From assembly GCF_030929495.1 (NCBI RefSeq), contig NZ_JAVFWN010000009.1:1-64000 (forward strand): a stretch of 64,000 nucleotides of DNA. The letters run 5' to 3'. Below the pieces are notes generated by a model that was given only the letters and a program-made list of their open reading frames with translations, was not told where the DNA came from and ran no database searches. Of this stretch, positions 47,511-55,853 are shown piece by piece. The stretch is from Nocardioides sp. LHD-245 (GTDB taxonomy: Bacteria; Actinomycetota; Actinomycetes; Propionibacteriales; Nocardioidaceae). Both the position numbers and the translations under genes were made by a program. Within the stretch, counting starts at the first letter, position 1. Every line of letters starts with the position of its first letter.

Positions 47511-49126
47511 TCGAGGATCCCCAGGGCCTTGCGCCGCTCGGCGCCGCGCAGCACGCCCTTGCGGATCTTGCCCGTCACGGTCCGCGGCAGGGTCTCGACG
47601 ACCTCCACCCGGATCGGCCGCTTGTACGCCGCCAGCCGCTCCTCGGCCGCCGCCTCGACCGCGGTCACCACGGCCTCCGCCTCGGCGCCGGAGACCGCGC
47701 CCGCGTCGGGCACGACGTACGCGACGACGGCTTCGCCGGTCTGCTCGTCGGGCACCCCGAGCACGGCGGCCTGGCGCACGCCCGGGACCTCCTCGAGGAT
47801 CGTCTCCACCTCGGTGGGGTAGACGTTGAAGCCGGAGACGATGACCAGCTCCTTGACCCGGTCGACCAGGAACAGGTCGCCGTCGGCGTCGAGGAAGCCG
47901 ACGTCGCCGGTGGACCACCAGCCGTCGTCGGCAGGGCCGTCCTGGCCGTCGGGCCAGTAGCCGCTGAACAGGTTGCGGCCGCGGATCTGGATCTCGCCGG
48001 GGTCGTCGGCGGCCGCGGCCTCCAGCGGCCGGCCCTCCTCGTCGACCAGGCGGATGTCGATGCCGTCGAGCGCCGCGCCGACCGAGCCGGGCTTGATCTC
48101 GGCCGAGCGCAGGGTGCTGGTGACGACCGGCGACGCCTCGGTCAGGCCGTAGCCCTGGTGGATGGGCACCCGGGTGAGCGCGCCGAACTCCTCGACGGTC
48201 TCGGCCGCCAGCGGCGCGGAGCCGGACAGGATCATCCGGACCGGGCCGAGCCGCTCGGCGAGGGCGTCCACGTCCCGCCAGGCCGCGAAGACCGGCGGCG
48301 CGACCGGGACGACGCTGCACGCCTCGTCCTCCACCAGGTCGAGGGTGCCCTCCGGGTCGAACCGCTCCGTCAGCACCAGCTTCGCGCGGTGCCGGATCAC
48401 CCCGCCCAGCACGGCTCCGAGCCCGTAGACGTGGAACAGCGGCAGCACGCCGAGGACGACGTCGTCGGAGTGGATCATCGGGGGCCGTACGGCGGCGACC
48501 TGGTCGACGTTCGCCAGGAGGGCGCGGTGGGTGAGCATCGCCGCGCGGGGGCGCCCCGACGTGCCACTCGTGTAGAGCAGGACGGCGAGCTTCTCGGGAT
48601 CCTGCAGCGGCGGCACCGGGACGGCGGGCTCGGCGCGGAGATCGTCGTACGCGGCCTCGCCGTCGTGGGGGTCGGTGCCGACCAGGACGACGCGCGGGTC
48701 CGGGCGGTGCTCGTCGCGGGCGGCCGCGGCGACCTCGGGCCGCGCGGCGGCGTCGCGGACGGCGGCGGCGGTCTGTCCGTCGGCGACCGCCAGCCGGGCA
48801 CCGCAGTCGACCAGCATCGCCGCGAGCTCGGTGGGCGTGGAGCCGGGATTCACCGGCACCGCGACCGCCTGGGCGCGCAGCACGCCGAGATAGGAGGTCA
48901 CGAACTCGAGCCGGTTGCCGAGCGCCAGCAGCACCCGATGGCCGGCGAGGACGCCGACGCGGCCGAGCCCGGTCGCGATCCGGCCCACCTCGTCCTCGAG
49001 CTCGGCCCAGGTGAGACCGCGGCCGCCGGCCTCGACGACGGCGAGCCGCTCGGGGTGGTCGGCGGCGGCGGACGCGACGAGGGCAGCCACGTCGGGGACA
49101 GCGCTCGTCTCGTCCGACCACGACAT
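47507..49126 (-). CDS. AMP-dependent acyl-CoA synthetase
   Basis: A 539-residue adenylate-forming enzyme that activates a carboxylic acid, probably a fatty acid, as its CoA thioester. It has the P-loop YTSGTSGRPRAAMLTH, the Y-region QGYGLTEASPV, the hinge DRVKELVIVSGFNVYP and the C-terminal Lys in TVTGKIRKGVL. The exact acid cannot be read. A TAGGAT box (49133-49138, minus strand) ends six bases before ATG, indicating a leaderless transcript that also carries the glutaredoxin gene. Confidence 0.88.
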   Translation of the reverse strand: MSWSDETSAVPDVAALVASAAADHPERLAVVEAGGRGLTWAELEDEVGRIATGLGRVGVLAGHRVLLALGNRLEFVTSYLGVLRAQAVAVPVNPGSTPTELAAMLVDCGARLAVADGQTAAAVRDAAARPEVAAAARDEHRPDPRVVLVGTDPHDGEAAYDDLRAEPAVPVPPLQDPEKLAVLLYTSGTSGRPRAAMLTHRALLANVDQVAAVRPPMIHSDDVVLGVLPLFHVYGLGAVLGGVIRHRAKLVLTERFDPEGTLDLVEDEACSVVPVAPPVFAAWRDVDALAERLGPVRMILSGSAPLAAETVEEFGALTRVPIHQGYGLTEASPVVTSTLRSAEIKPGSVGAALDGIDIRLVDEEGRPLEAAAADDPGEIQIRGRNLFSGYWPDGQDGPADDGWWSTGDVGFLDADGDLFLVDRVKELVIVSGFNVYPTEVETILEEVPGVRQAAVLGVPDEQTGEAVVAYVVPDAGAVSGAEAEAVVTAVEAAAEERLAAYKRPIRVEVVETLPRTVTGKIRKGVLRGAERRKALGILE

Positions 49127-49132
49127 GGAGGG

Positions 49133-49161
49133 ATCCTACGCGCGCCGACTTCTTCTAGGGT
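49133..49161. promoter_or_regulatory. Divergent pair of leaderless -10 boxes
   Basis: On the minus strand TAGGAT (49133-49138) lies six bases before the ATG at 49126; on the plus strand TAGGGT (49156-49161) lies six bases before the ATG at 49168. The whole divergent control region is 41 bases, so the two promoters must overlap each other's -35 areas, and firing of one may hinder the other. Confidence 0.6.
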
Positions 49162-49167
49162 GGGCCC

Positions 49168-50049
49168 ATGGTGCCGCCCGCCGACCGTCCCCGACGGCTG
49201 AACCTCCAGCAACGGTCGCGCCTGGCGGGCGAGGCGGCGGCCGCGGCCGCCGAGGTCGAGACCGCGCTGGCCCATCCTGCCGATCCGCGGGCGGCCGCGT
49301 TCTTCGACGTCGACAACACCGTCATGCAGGGCGCGAGCATCTTCCACCTTGCCCGGGGCCTGTACCGGCGCAGGTTCTTCACGACGCGCGACATCCTCGG
49401 GGCGGCGTACAAGCAGGCGTACTTCCGCATCGTCGGCGTCGAGGATCCCGAGCACGTCGCCGAGGCCCGCAACTCCGCGCTCGCCTTCATCGCCGGGCAC
49501 ACCGTGCAGGAGATCGAGGACGTCGGCGAGGAGATCTTCGACGAGGCCATGGCGCACCGGATCTGGCCCGGCACCCGCGCGCTCGCCCAGATGCACCTCG
49601 ACCAGGGTCAGCGGGTGTGGCTGGTGACCGCGGCCCCGATCGAGATCGCGAGCCTGATCGCCCGTCGGCTCGGGCTGACCGGAGCCCTCGGCACCGTCGC
49701 CGAGCACGTCGACGGCGTCTACACCGGCAAGCTGGTCGGCGACATGCTGCACGGGCCGGCCAAGGCGGTCGCGGTGACCGCCCTCGCCGAGCGGGAAGGT
49801 CTCGACCTCTCCCGCTGCTCGGCCTACAGCGACTCCGCCAACGACCTGCCCATGCTCAGCCTCGTCGGCGACCCCTGCGCCATCAACCCGGACGCGAAGC
49901 TGCGCGCCCACGCCCGGGCCCACGGGTGGCGCATCCGCGACTACCGGACCGGCCGCAAGGCCGCCCGCGCCGGGATCGTCGCGGGCTCGGCGGCGGCGGG
50001 CGCCGCGATCGCCGGAGCCGTCGTACGCCGGCAGCGGGGTCGCTCCTAA
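49168..50049 (+). CDS. HAD-IB family phosphatase (SerB-like)
   Basis: A 293-residue haloacid dehalogenase-superfamily hydrolase. The nucleophile motif is [14 protein letters not shown] (DxDxT), motif III/IV is [12 protein letters not shown], and [15 protein letters not shown] is typical of the subfamily IB group often linked to phosphoserine or lysophospholipid phosphatases. The C-terminal 25 residues ([19 protein letters not shown]) form a hydrophobic helix, so the enzyme may be held at the membrane. Leaderless start as noted at 49156. The substrate is unknown. Confidence 0.87.
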   Translation: MVPPADRPRRLNLQQRSRLAGEAAAAAAEVETALAHPADPRAAAFFDVDNTVMQGASIFHLARGLYRRRFFTTRDILGAAYKQAYFRIVGVEDPEHVAEARNSALAFIAGHTVQEIEDVGEEIFDEAMAHRIWPGTRALAQMHLDQGQRVWLVTAAPIEIASLIARRLGLTGALGTVAEHVDGVYTGKLVGDMLHGPAKAVAVTALAEREGLDLSRCSAYSDSANDLPMLSLVGDPCAINPDAKLRAHARAHGWRIRDYRTGRKAARAGIVAGSAAAGAAIAGAVVRRQRGRS

Positions 50050-50202
50050 CATCGCGCCGAACCATGGCGGCACACCTTACCGAGCGGTAACCTGCCGACA
50101 CGGGCGATCGGGAGTCGCCCGACCGGTTCTCGCGTTCCGGTACCACGGCAGGCGGATCCGCCGTAGGATCCCCTCCGGGGGCAGCATGGGAGGGAAACCC
50201 GC

Positions 50203-51021
50203 ATGACCTGGCAGCGCACCGACCTGTCGCGAGGGCTCGACACCCTGCGCGTGGCCGTGCTCGCTGCGCTGACCCCGGGCCCGACCCCGGCGTTGGCCGG
50301 CCTCCCCACCGCCGGACCGTTCGGCGTCCCGGCGCAGCGCGACCACCGGCTGCTGAGCGAAGCGAGCGCGGGGCCCTCCGCCGACCCGGCCGGCTCCGAC
50401 GACTTCGGGCGCGACGGCTCCGGCGGATTCGGCGACGCCACGCTCGCGACCTCCTCGGAGGACTCCCCGGAGGCCCGCGAGCGGCTGATCGGGCTGGTCG
50501 AGCTGGCCCGCGGCGGCGACGCGGAGGCGTTCGGGCTCCTCTACGACCACTACCAGCCGTCGGTCTACCGCTTCCTCTACTACCGCACCCGCTCCGTCGT
50601 CGTCGCGGAGGACCTCTGCTCGGAGACCTTCTTCCGCGCGCTGCGCAACATGTCGTCCTTCCGGTGGCAGGGCAAGGACTTCGGCGCGTGGCTGATGACC
50701 ATCGCCCGCAACCTCGCGACCGACCACTTCAAGGCCGGCCGCACCCGCCTCGAGCTGACCACCGAGGACATGGGCCAGCACGACGACGCCACCGAGGGTC
50801 CCGAGAACGCCGTGCTCGCCAGCCTCACCAACGAGATCCTGCTCGAGGCGCTCACCAAGCTGCCCAACGAGCAGCGCGACTGCCTCATCATGCGCTTCCT
50901 GCAGGGCCTGAGCATCGCCGAGACCGCTGCGGCCCTCGGCCGCAGCGACGGTGCCATCAAGCAGCTCCAGCTGCGCGGCGTGCGCAACCTGGCGAAGCTG
51001 ATGCCGGAGGGGATCCGATGA
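50203..51021 (+). CDS. ECF sigma factor, BldN-like, with long N-terminal extension
   Basis: A 272-residue sigma factor. Region 2 begins only at about residue 98 (LVELARGGDAEAFGLLYDHYQPSVYRFLYYRT), and region 4 ends at 272 (LPNEQRDCLIMRFLQGLSIAETAAALGRSDGAIKQLQLRG). The first 95 residues are an extension, low in complexity after residue 50, like the pro-sequence of Streptomyces BldN that is removed by proteolysis. The downstream DUF5667 gene, and the nearby BldC-like, bTHX-like, trpS and proC genes, repeat the Streptomyces bldN neighbourhood. The ATG has GGGAGGG eight bases upstream. A palindrome TTACC-GAGC-GGTAA at 50077-50090 lies in its control region. Confidence 0.88.
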   Translation: MTWQRTDLSRGLDTLRVAVLAALTPGPTPALAGLPTAGPFGVPAQRDHRLLSEASAGPSADPAGSDDFGRDGSGGFGDATLATSSEDSPEARERLIGLVELARGGDAEAFGLLYDHYQPSVYRFLYYRTRSVVVAEDLCSETFFRALRNMSSFRWQGKDFGAWLMTIARNLATDHFKAGRTRLELTTEDMGQHDDATEGPENAVLASLTNEILLEALTKLPNEQRDCLIMRFLQGLSIAETAAALGRSDGAIKQLQLRGVRNLAKLMPEGIR

Positions 51022-51148
51022 TCGAGCATCTGGTCAGTTCGGACTACGCCGCTCCGTCCGTCCGGACCGTAACCACCGGGACCGACCCGTCGTTGGACCT
51101 CCGAGAGCACTCGAGGGCCTGGACGACCCTCTCCACACGAGGACGGAC

Positions 51149-52309
51149 ATGGTGATGCGCGGGAACGGCTGGCGCGGCGCGGACGAGTTCGACGCGCTGG
51201 TCTCCGGTCGCGGCGGGCACGCCGCGGCCGAGCACGAGACGCACGCCGAGCTGCTCGACCTGGTCGCGGCCCTGCGCGCCGTCCCGCCGGCCACCGCCCG
51301 CCCCGAGTTCGTCTCGTCCCTGCGCTCCCAGCTGATCGCCGCTGCCGAGCGCGAGCCGGCCCGCGCCGAGGAGGCCCTGGCCGTCCGGCTCACGCCGCGT
51401 CAGCGGCGCGGCTCCCGTGAGCGCCGCCTGGCCGCCGTGATCGGCGGCTTCGCCGTCGTGTCGGCCACCGGGTCGATGGCGATGGCCTCGCAGGACGCGC
51501 TGCCCGGCGACGTCCTCTACCCCGTCAAGCGGGCGATCGAGAACGCGCAGACCAACCTCCAGCCCGACGGTGCCGCGAAGGCCGACGCCCTCATCTCGCA
51601 CGCCGAGGCCCGGCTCGGCGAGTTCCGCTCGCTCGTGGCGCGCGACGCGAGCGCGGACGCGATCAACAAGACCCTCCAGGACTTCACCGACCAGTCGCGC
51701 CAGGCGTCCGAGTTCGCCCTCGACGACTACGCCGCCACCGGCAAGGCCGATCGGATCGCCGAGCTGCGCGCCTTCGCCGGCGACAGCATGGACGTGCTCG
51801 GCGACCTCGGGCCGGTCGTGCCGTCCGACAGTCGCTCGATCCTGATCACCGCGACGCAGACGATCCGTCAGATCGACGCCGCCGCCTGGGAGGCCTGCCC
51901 GAGCTGCGCCGAGGGCGACATCGCCCAGGTCCCCGACTTCGCCACGCTGCCGCTCAGCGCGGTGCTCAGCGGCGACATCAGCGCGTCGGCGACCCAGGTG
52001 CTGCCGCCGCCGGCCAAGAAGAAGGACGAGCCCGCGGCGACCACGCCGCCGCCGGCCACCCCGGCCGCGCCCCCGGGCCAGGTCCCGCCGCCACCCCCGG
52101 AGACGACGCAGCCCAACCCGCCCGACGCCCCCAAGCCCACCAAGACCGTCGGCAAGACGGTCGAGGAGGTCACCCGCGGCCTCACCGGCACACTCGGGCT
52201 CGACGGTCAGCCGCAGCCGAGCGACGGGACGACCGACCCCGGCCTGGTCGGTGGACTGGTCGAGGGCCTCGCCGGCCTGGTCGGCGGCCTCCTCGGCACC
52301 ACGCCCTGA
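51149..52309 (+). CDS. DUF5667 membrane protein, probable anti-sigma factor (RsbN-like)
   Basis: A 386-residue protein. About 90 cytoplasmic residues (FDALVSGRGGHAAAEHETHAELLDLVAALRAVP) precede a membrane helix (LAAVIGGFAVVSATGSMAMA, about 92-112), followed by the DUF5667 segment ALPGDVLYPVKRAIENAQ and a Pro-rich external tail. In Streptomyces the equivalent RsbN holds BldN inactive; the same role is inferred from shared order and layout. The start at 51149 is the first ATG with a plausible CGAGGACGG upstream; the 127-base gap after the sigma gene is longer than usual and may hold its own promoter. Confidence 0.8.
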   Translation: MVMRGNGWRGADEFDALVSGRGGHAAAEHETHAELLDLVAALRAVPPATARPEFVSSLRSQLIAAAEREPARAEEALAVRLTPRQRRGSRERRLAAVIGGFAVVSATGSMAMASQDALPGDVLYPVKRAIENAQTNLQPDGAAKADALISHAEARLGEFRSLVARDASADAINKTLQDFTDQSRQASEFALDDYAATGKADRIAELRAFAGDSMDVLGDLGPVVPSDSRSILITATQTIRQIDAAAWEACPSCAEGDIAQVPDFATLPLSAVLSGDISASATQVLPPPAKKKDEPAATTPPPATPAAPPGQVPPPPPETTQPNPPDAPKPTKTVGKTVEEVTRGLTGTLGLDGQPQPSDGTTDPGLVGGLVEGLAGLVGGLLGTTP

Positions 52310-52343
52310 CGCTCCGCTGGCGCGCGGGGCCGGGCCGGGCAGT

Positions 52344-52453
52344 TGTAACACGCTGTCCACCCGACTACCCGTCGCGTTTCAGCAGGCATCGGCCGCTTTC
52401 GGCCCGTTCGTGCGGAGAAGTGCCTCCTAGTCACGCGGACGGCGTGTCACAGC
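52344..52453. repeat. Palindromic intergenic element, type D, imperfect copy
   Basis: The left end TGTAACACGCTGTCCA (52344-52359) and the right end CGGACGGCGTGTCACA (about 52437-52452) are reverse complements at 13 of 16 positions. Inside lies a small palindrome GGCCG/CGGCC around 52391-52403. The same ends, in perfect form, bound the element at 62811-62894. It sits between the convergent 3' ends of the DUF5667 and acyltransferase genes; no coding sequence is seen. Confidence 0.65.
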
Positions 52454-52489
52454 CCGTCCCAGCCCGCGGAGTGCGAGCGCAGGAGAATC

Positions 52490-53695
52490 TCAGCGGAAGA
52501 CGGACTCGCGCTGCATGAGCAGGCTGTAGAGCGTCTGCTGGATGGTCTCGCGAACCTGGTCGGTCACGTTGAACACCAGCATCGGGTCCTCGGCCGCGCC
52601 CGCGTCGTACTCGTCGGTGCGGATCGGCTCCCCGAACTCGAGCAGCCACTTCGACGGCAGCGGCACCAGCCCGAGCGGGCCGAGGAGAGGGAAGAGCGGC
52701 GTGATCGGGATGTACGGCACCCCGAGCAGACGGGCCAGCGACGGGATGTTGCCGACCAGCGGGTAGATCTCCTCGGCGCCGACCACCGAGAGCGGCACGA
52801 TCGGGACACCGGTGCGCAGGGCGGCGGACACGAAGCCGCCCCGGCCGAACCGCTGGAGCTTGTAGCGCTCGGAGAACGGCTTCCCGATGCCCTTGAAGCC
52901 CTCGGGCCATACGCCCACCAGCTCTCCGCCGCGCAGCATCCGCTCCGCGTCCTCGCTGCAGGCCAGCGTGGCGCCGCCCTTGCGGGCCACGGAGCCCACC
53001 AGGGGCAGCCGGAACACCAGGTCGGCGCCGAGCGGGCGCAGGAAGCGGCCGGTGTGGTCGTGGATGGACACCATCGTCATCAGGCCGTCGACGGGGACGG
53101 TGCCCGAGTGGTTGGAGACGACGAGAGCGCCGCCCTCCGCCGGGATGTTGTCGATCCCGCGGACCTCGATCCGGAACCACTTCTGCGCCACCGGCCGCAG
53201 CGCCGCCATGAAGAAGCGCTCGGTCACCTCGGCGTCGAAGCCGTACTCGTCGACGGCGTACTCGCCGGTGAGCCGGCGCCGCAGGAAGGCGAGGAAGCGA
53301 GCCAGCTGCGGCTCCCACTGGTCGCCGAACAGCTCCTTGCTGGCGTGCTGGAAGGCGGCCAGCCAGTCGCCGGCGGGGATGCCCGCGAGCGGGCTCAGGC
53401 CACGGCCCTCGGTGCGCGCGGCGGCGGCCTGCTCCGCGTCCGGCTCGGCCGCCGGCCGTTCCTTCAGGGTCCTCGCCGGGCGCTCGGCGGCCGTCTCCTC
53501 GGCGACCTCGCCGGGCGCGACCCCACCGGAAGCGTCGGGGGCGTCTCCGGCCGCGGGACCGGGCTTGCGCGCCGGAGTCTTGCGCGGCGTACCGGACTTC
53601 GGGGCGAGGTCGCGGGCCGCCGCGGAGGGCCGCTTGCCGGCGCCGCGGCCGGGCTGCCCGCGGGTGCCGATGGGGATGATCTCGGCGTCAGCCAT
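52490..53695 (-). CDS. 1-Acyl-sn-glycerol-3-phosphate acyltransferase-like protein
   Basis: A 401-residue PlsC-family acyltransferase. The catalytic motif is NHSGTVPVDGL (about residue 193; HxxxxD), followed by GVWPEGFKG (the EGxxx substrate motif) and VPIVPLSVVGAEEIYP. It should acylate a lysophospholipid or similar acceptor at the inner membrane face. The first 100 residues are a disordered Ala/Pro/Arg-rich extension of unknown use. The gene overlaps the epimerase gene by eight bases. Confidence 0.88.
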   Translation of the reverse strand: MADAEIIPIGTRGQPGRGAGKRPSAAARDLAPKSGTPRKTPARKPGPAAGDAPDASGGVAPGEVAEETAAERPARTLKERPAAEPDAEQAAAARTEGRGLSPLAGIPAGDWLAAFQHASKELFGDQWEPQLARFLAFLRRRLTGEYAVDEYGFDAEVTERFFMAALRPVAQKWFRIEVRGIDNIPAEGGALVVSNHSGTVPVDGLMTMVSIHDHTGRFLRPLGADLVFRLPLVGSVARKGGATLACSEDAERMLRGGELVGVWPEGFKGIGKPFSERYKLQRFGRGGFVSAALRTGVPIVPLSVVGAEEIYPLVGNIPSLARLLGVPYIPITPLFPLLGPLGLVPLPSKWLLEFGEPIRTDEYDAGAAEDPMLVFNVTDQVRETIQQTLYSLLMQRESVFR

Positions 53696-54749
53696 CCGTG
53701 CCTCCGGCGAGGGTGAGCTGGGCGGGCCGGTCGTCGTCGACCGCGGGGAGTCGCTCGGCGAGCGAGCCGAGCACGCGTTCGGTACGGCGTGCCGCCGGCG
53801 GGAGGGAGGCGGCGAACTCGGCGAACGCCGAGGAGGTGGAGTACTGCGGCTCGAACCCGAGCTCGCTGCGCATCCGGGTGGTGTCGACCCCGCGGCCGTA
53901 GGTCAGGAACGCGACCAGCTCGGGCGACAGGTCGGCGCGGCGCACCGACTTGAGGGCCGAGCCCAGGCTGCCGAACGCGAAGCCGGGAACCGGCGCATTG
54001 GGCCGTCCCGCGCGGCGCAGCGCCTGGGAGAGCATCAGCAGGCCGTCACCGGCGACGTTGAACGTGCCACCCCGGTCCTCGCGGACCGCGTGCCGCAGGA
54101 CGCGGTACAGGTCGGTCTCGTGGAGGAACTGCAGTCGCGGGTCGAAGCCGAGCACCGTGGGGATCATCGGCAGCCGGAAGTACGACGCCAGCGGACTCAC
54201 CACGCGCGGGCCGATCACGTTGGCGCAGCGCAGCAGGGTGACCGTCACATCGGGACGGCGGCGGGCGAAGCCGCGGACGTACTGCTCGACCTCGACGACA
54301 TCCTTGGCGTAGCCGGTGCGCGCCGGGCGGCGCGGCTCCATGTCCTCGGTGAACATGGCCGGGTCACGGCTGCTGGCACCGTAGGCCGTCGTCGAGGACT
54401 TCACCACCAGGGTGCGCAGCCCCTCGGCCTTCTGACAGGCCGCGAGGAGCTGCATCGTCCCGATGACGTTGAGCTCCTTCATGGTGCCGCGGGCACCGGC
54501 GGAGCCAGGGGTCGCGATCACGCTCATGTGGACGACGGTGTCGACGTCCTCCTTCGCGATGACCTTCGCGATGATCGGGTTGCGGATGTCGGCGCGCACG
54601 AACGCGACGTCGCCGAGATCCCCCCGCGGAGGGATGACGTCGACGCCGATGACCCGGTCGATCCCGGGATCGGCGGCCAGGGTGCGCGCAAGGGTGCGGC
54701 CGAGGTCTCGCGAGACCCCTGTGACCAGCACCGTGCGTCCGGCGCCCAT
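53688..54749 (-). CDS. NAD-dependent epimerase/dehydratase family protein
   Basis: An approximately 353-residue Rossmann-fold protein of the extended SDR family. It has VLVTGVSRDLGRTLA (a variant of GxxGxxG), DVVEVEQYVRGFARRRPD in place of the YxxxK helix (the usual Tyr-x3-Lys appears as YAKDVVEVE with a preceding TGYAKD), and SSTTAYGASS for the catalytic Ser region. The substrate is unknown; pairing with an acyltransferase suggests a role in envelope lipid or sugar metabolism. ATG at 54749 has GAGGAG nine bases upstream; a GTG two codons earlier is the alternative. Confidence 0.83.
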   Translation of the reverse strand: MGAGRTVLVTGVSRDLGRTLARTLAADPGIDRVIGVDVIPPRGDLGDVAFVRADIRNPIIAKVIAKEDVDTVVHMSVIATPGSAGARGTMKELNVIGTMQLLAACQKAEGLRTLVVKSSTTAYGASSRDPAMFTEDMEPRRPARTGYAKDVVEVEQYVRGFARRRPDVTVTLLRCANVIGPRVVSPLASYFRLPMIPTVLGFDPRLQFLHETDLYRVLRHAVREDRGGTFNVAGDGLLMLSQALRRAGRPNAPVPGFAFGSLGSALKSVRRADLSPELVAFLTYGRGVDTTRMRSELGFEPQYSTSSAFAEFAASLPPAARRTERVLGSLAERLPAVDDDRPAQLTLAGGTDG

Positions 54750-54828
54750 CTCCACCGACTCCTCGGATCAGGTCGGCGCACCCGGGCGCCGACGAGGCGA
54801 GACTGCGTGAGCTACTGGCTCGCTCGGG

Positions 54829-54930
54829 TCACTTGCCGAGCTTGCGACGCTGGACGCGCGTCTTCTTCAGCAGCTTGCGGTGCTTCTTCTTCGCCATGCG
54901 CTTGCGGCGCTTCTTGATGACAGAACCCAC
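54829..54930 (-). CDS. 33-residue basic protein of the bTHX/AURKAIP1-COX24 type
   Basis: A 33-residue, almost fully basic protein ([20 protein letters not shown], then [13 protein letters not shown]) starting at GTG with AGAGG just upstream. It matches the actinobacterial bTHX-like small ribosomal or ribosome-associated protein family in length and composition. It is far below usual gene-finding cut-offs. Neighbours on the same strand are the BldC-like gene (upstream) and the epimerase (downstream), the standard order around bldN. Confidence 0.82.
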   Translation of the reverse strand: MGSVIKKRRKRMAKKKHRKLLKKTRVQRRKLGK

Positions 54931-55248
54931 GTGGAACCTCTCCAGAGCGCCGGGCGCGACAGCGCTCGGCGTGACGTACGACGCCCCGGGAGACCCCGGA
55001 GCATCGGTCAGCCTATCCGGACCCGCGTGAGCGCGGAGAATCAGCGCGGGAGATGGGACGAAGATCGCATGCTCGCGCGGCGACGGGGCCCGCCCGCATC
55101 CCCCCGCTCGTCTCGCCGCCACGTCGACCCGACCACCGTCGGACTCGACCGCGTGGCCGGCAGCGTGGCGCCCCCGCGCGCAGCGCATCGGGGCCGAGCA
55201 CGGGCGCGCAGGGTCCGTGCGACGGCCTCGATAGGGCGACGCGCTCGG
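54931..55248. other. Non-coding region between the bTHX-like and BldC-like genes
   Basis: No gene is seen in this 318-base stretch. It should hold the promoter for the 33-residue gene, but no clear -10/-35 pair was found. The part 55141-55190 is a copy of the repeat found at 39135-39182 next to hemB (25 identical bases, then CGCGCAGCGCATCG shared after a two-base gap). The rest is ordinary GC-rich DNA without strong inverted repeats. Confidence 0.6.
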
Positions 55249-55464
55249 CTACCCGGCCGAGTAGAAGGACTTGCGCAGGTACTCGTTGACGTCGTCCTCG
55301 GTGACCCGGAACGAGCGACCGACCCGGACGGCCGGCAGCTCGCCGCTGTGCACCAGACGGTAGACCGTCATCTTGGAGACCCGCATGACCGAGGCGACCT
55401 CGGCGATGGTGAGGAACTTCGGGTCCGGGAGGGACTCGGCGCGCTCGCGCGACGTAGGAGCCAT
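55249..55464 (-). CDS. BldC-like helix-turn-helix DNA-binding protein
   Basis: A 71-residue protein with an excisionase/MerR-type winged helix: LTIAEVASVMRVSKMTVYRLVHSGELPAVRVGRSFRVTEDDV spans nearly all of it. Length and sequence are those of BldC, the small developmental regulator of Streptomyces, and its orthologues across actinobacteria that bind DNA as asymmetric head-to-tail arrays. ATG at 55464 gives the family start. It is the most likely regulator of some genes near bldN, but targets cannot be named here. Confidence 0.87.
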   Translation of the reverse strand: MAPTSRERAESLPDPKFLTIAEVASVMRVSKMTVYRLVHSGELPAVRVGRSFRVTEDDVNEYLRKSFYSAG

Positions 55465-55792
55465 GACCAACCACGCTTTCTGTGTGCGTCCGTCACCGCC
55501 TTCCCCAGCTGTGAACACCGGACGCCACTTGCGTGACAATAGGGCCAGATGTGACTCGTGGGGAAGAGATTCGTCAGGGAAACTTTCCCAGACCGGCGTG
55601 TCGGCTTGACCGAGCCGCGACCCGGGACGTCGTCCCGCTCGCGTCCGCAGGCCTCCCTCCCGCCTCACCGGACCCCTCCCCGGACCCCTCTCCGGACCCC
55701 TCTCCGCCTCGCCGGGCCCGGTCGGGCGCCCACGGGCGCCCCGTCCAGCCAGCTCAGCCCTGGACCTCCGGCACCCAGCCCACCTCCAGCTC
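55465..55792. other. Non-coding region upstream of the BldC-like gene
   Basis: A 328-base stretch with no gene. It has a small palindrome GGGAAA-C-TTTCCC at 55577-55589 and three tandem copies of a 12-base unit CCGGACCCCTC(C/T) at 55668-55703. The promoter of the BldC-like gene must lie in the 55465-55600 part; TATTGT on the minus strand near 55535 is a possible -10 but has no good -35. Confidence 0.55.
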
Positions 55793-55848
55793 TTGTCGTA
55801 CATCCCTGTTCGACTTATGATCTTGAACATCATCGTTCGACTTAGGAG
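55793..55848 (+). promoter_or_regulatory. Promoter and candidate TetR operator of the efflux operon
   Basis: TTGTCG (55793-55798), a 17-base spacer and TATGAT (55816-55821) form a good housekeeping-type promoter. ATGAT-N7-ATCAT (55817-55833) is an inverted repeat over the -10 and start point, and GTTCGACTTA occurs twice (55808-55817 and 55835-55844) around it. AGGAG at 55844-55848 is the ribosome binding site. The TetR encoded third in the operon is the obvious candidate ligand. Confidence 0.7.
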
Positions 55849-55853
55849 TTCGG

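Noticed and set aside
50077..50090. BldD-type operator upstream of the BldN-like gene
   Set aside because: TTACC-GAGC-GGTAA resembles a BldD site, but the half-sites are one base too far apart for the known consensus. Kept only as an unassigned palindrome.
51018..51155. A 45-codon frame overlapping the end of the BldN-like sigma gene by ATGA
   Set aside because: The junction looks like translational coupling, but the product has no hydrophobic segment or recognisable motif and it ends inside the start of the DUF5667 gene. It is more likely chance.
55668..55703. CRISPR-like or satellite array
   Set aside because: Three directly abutting 12-base copies with no spacers. This is a simple tandem repeat.
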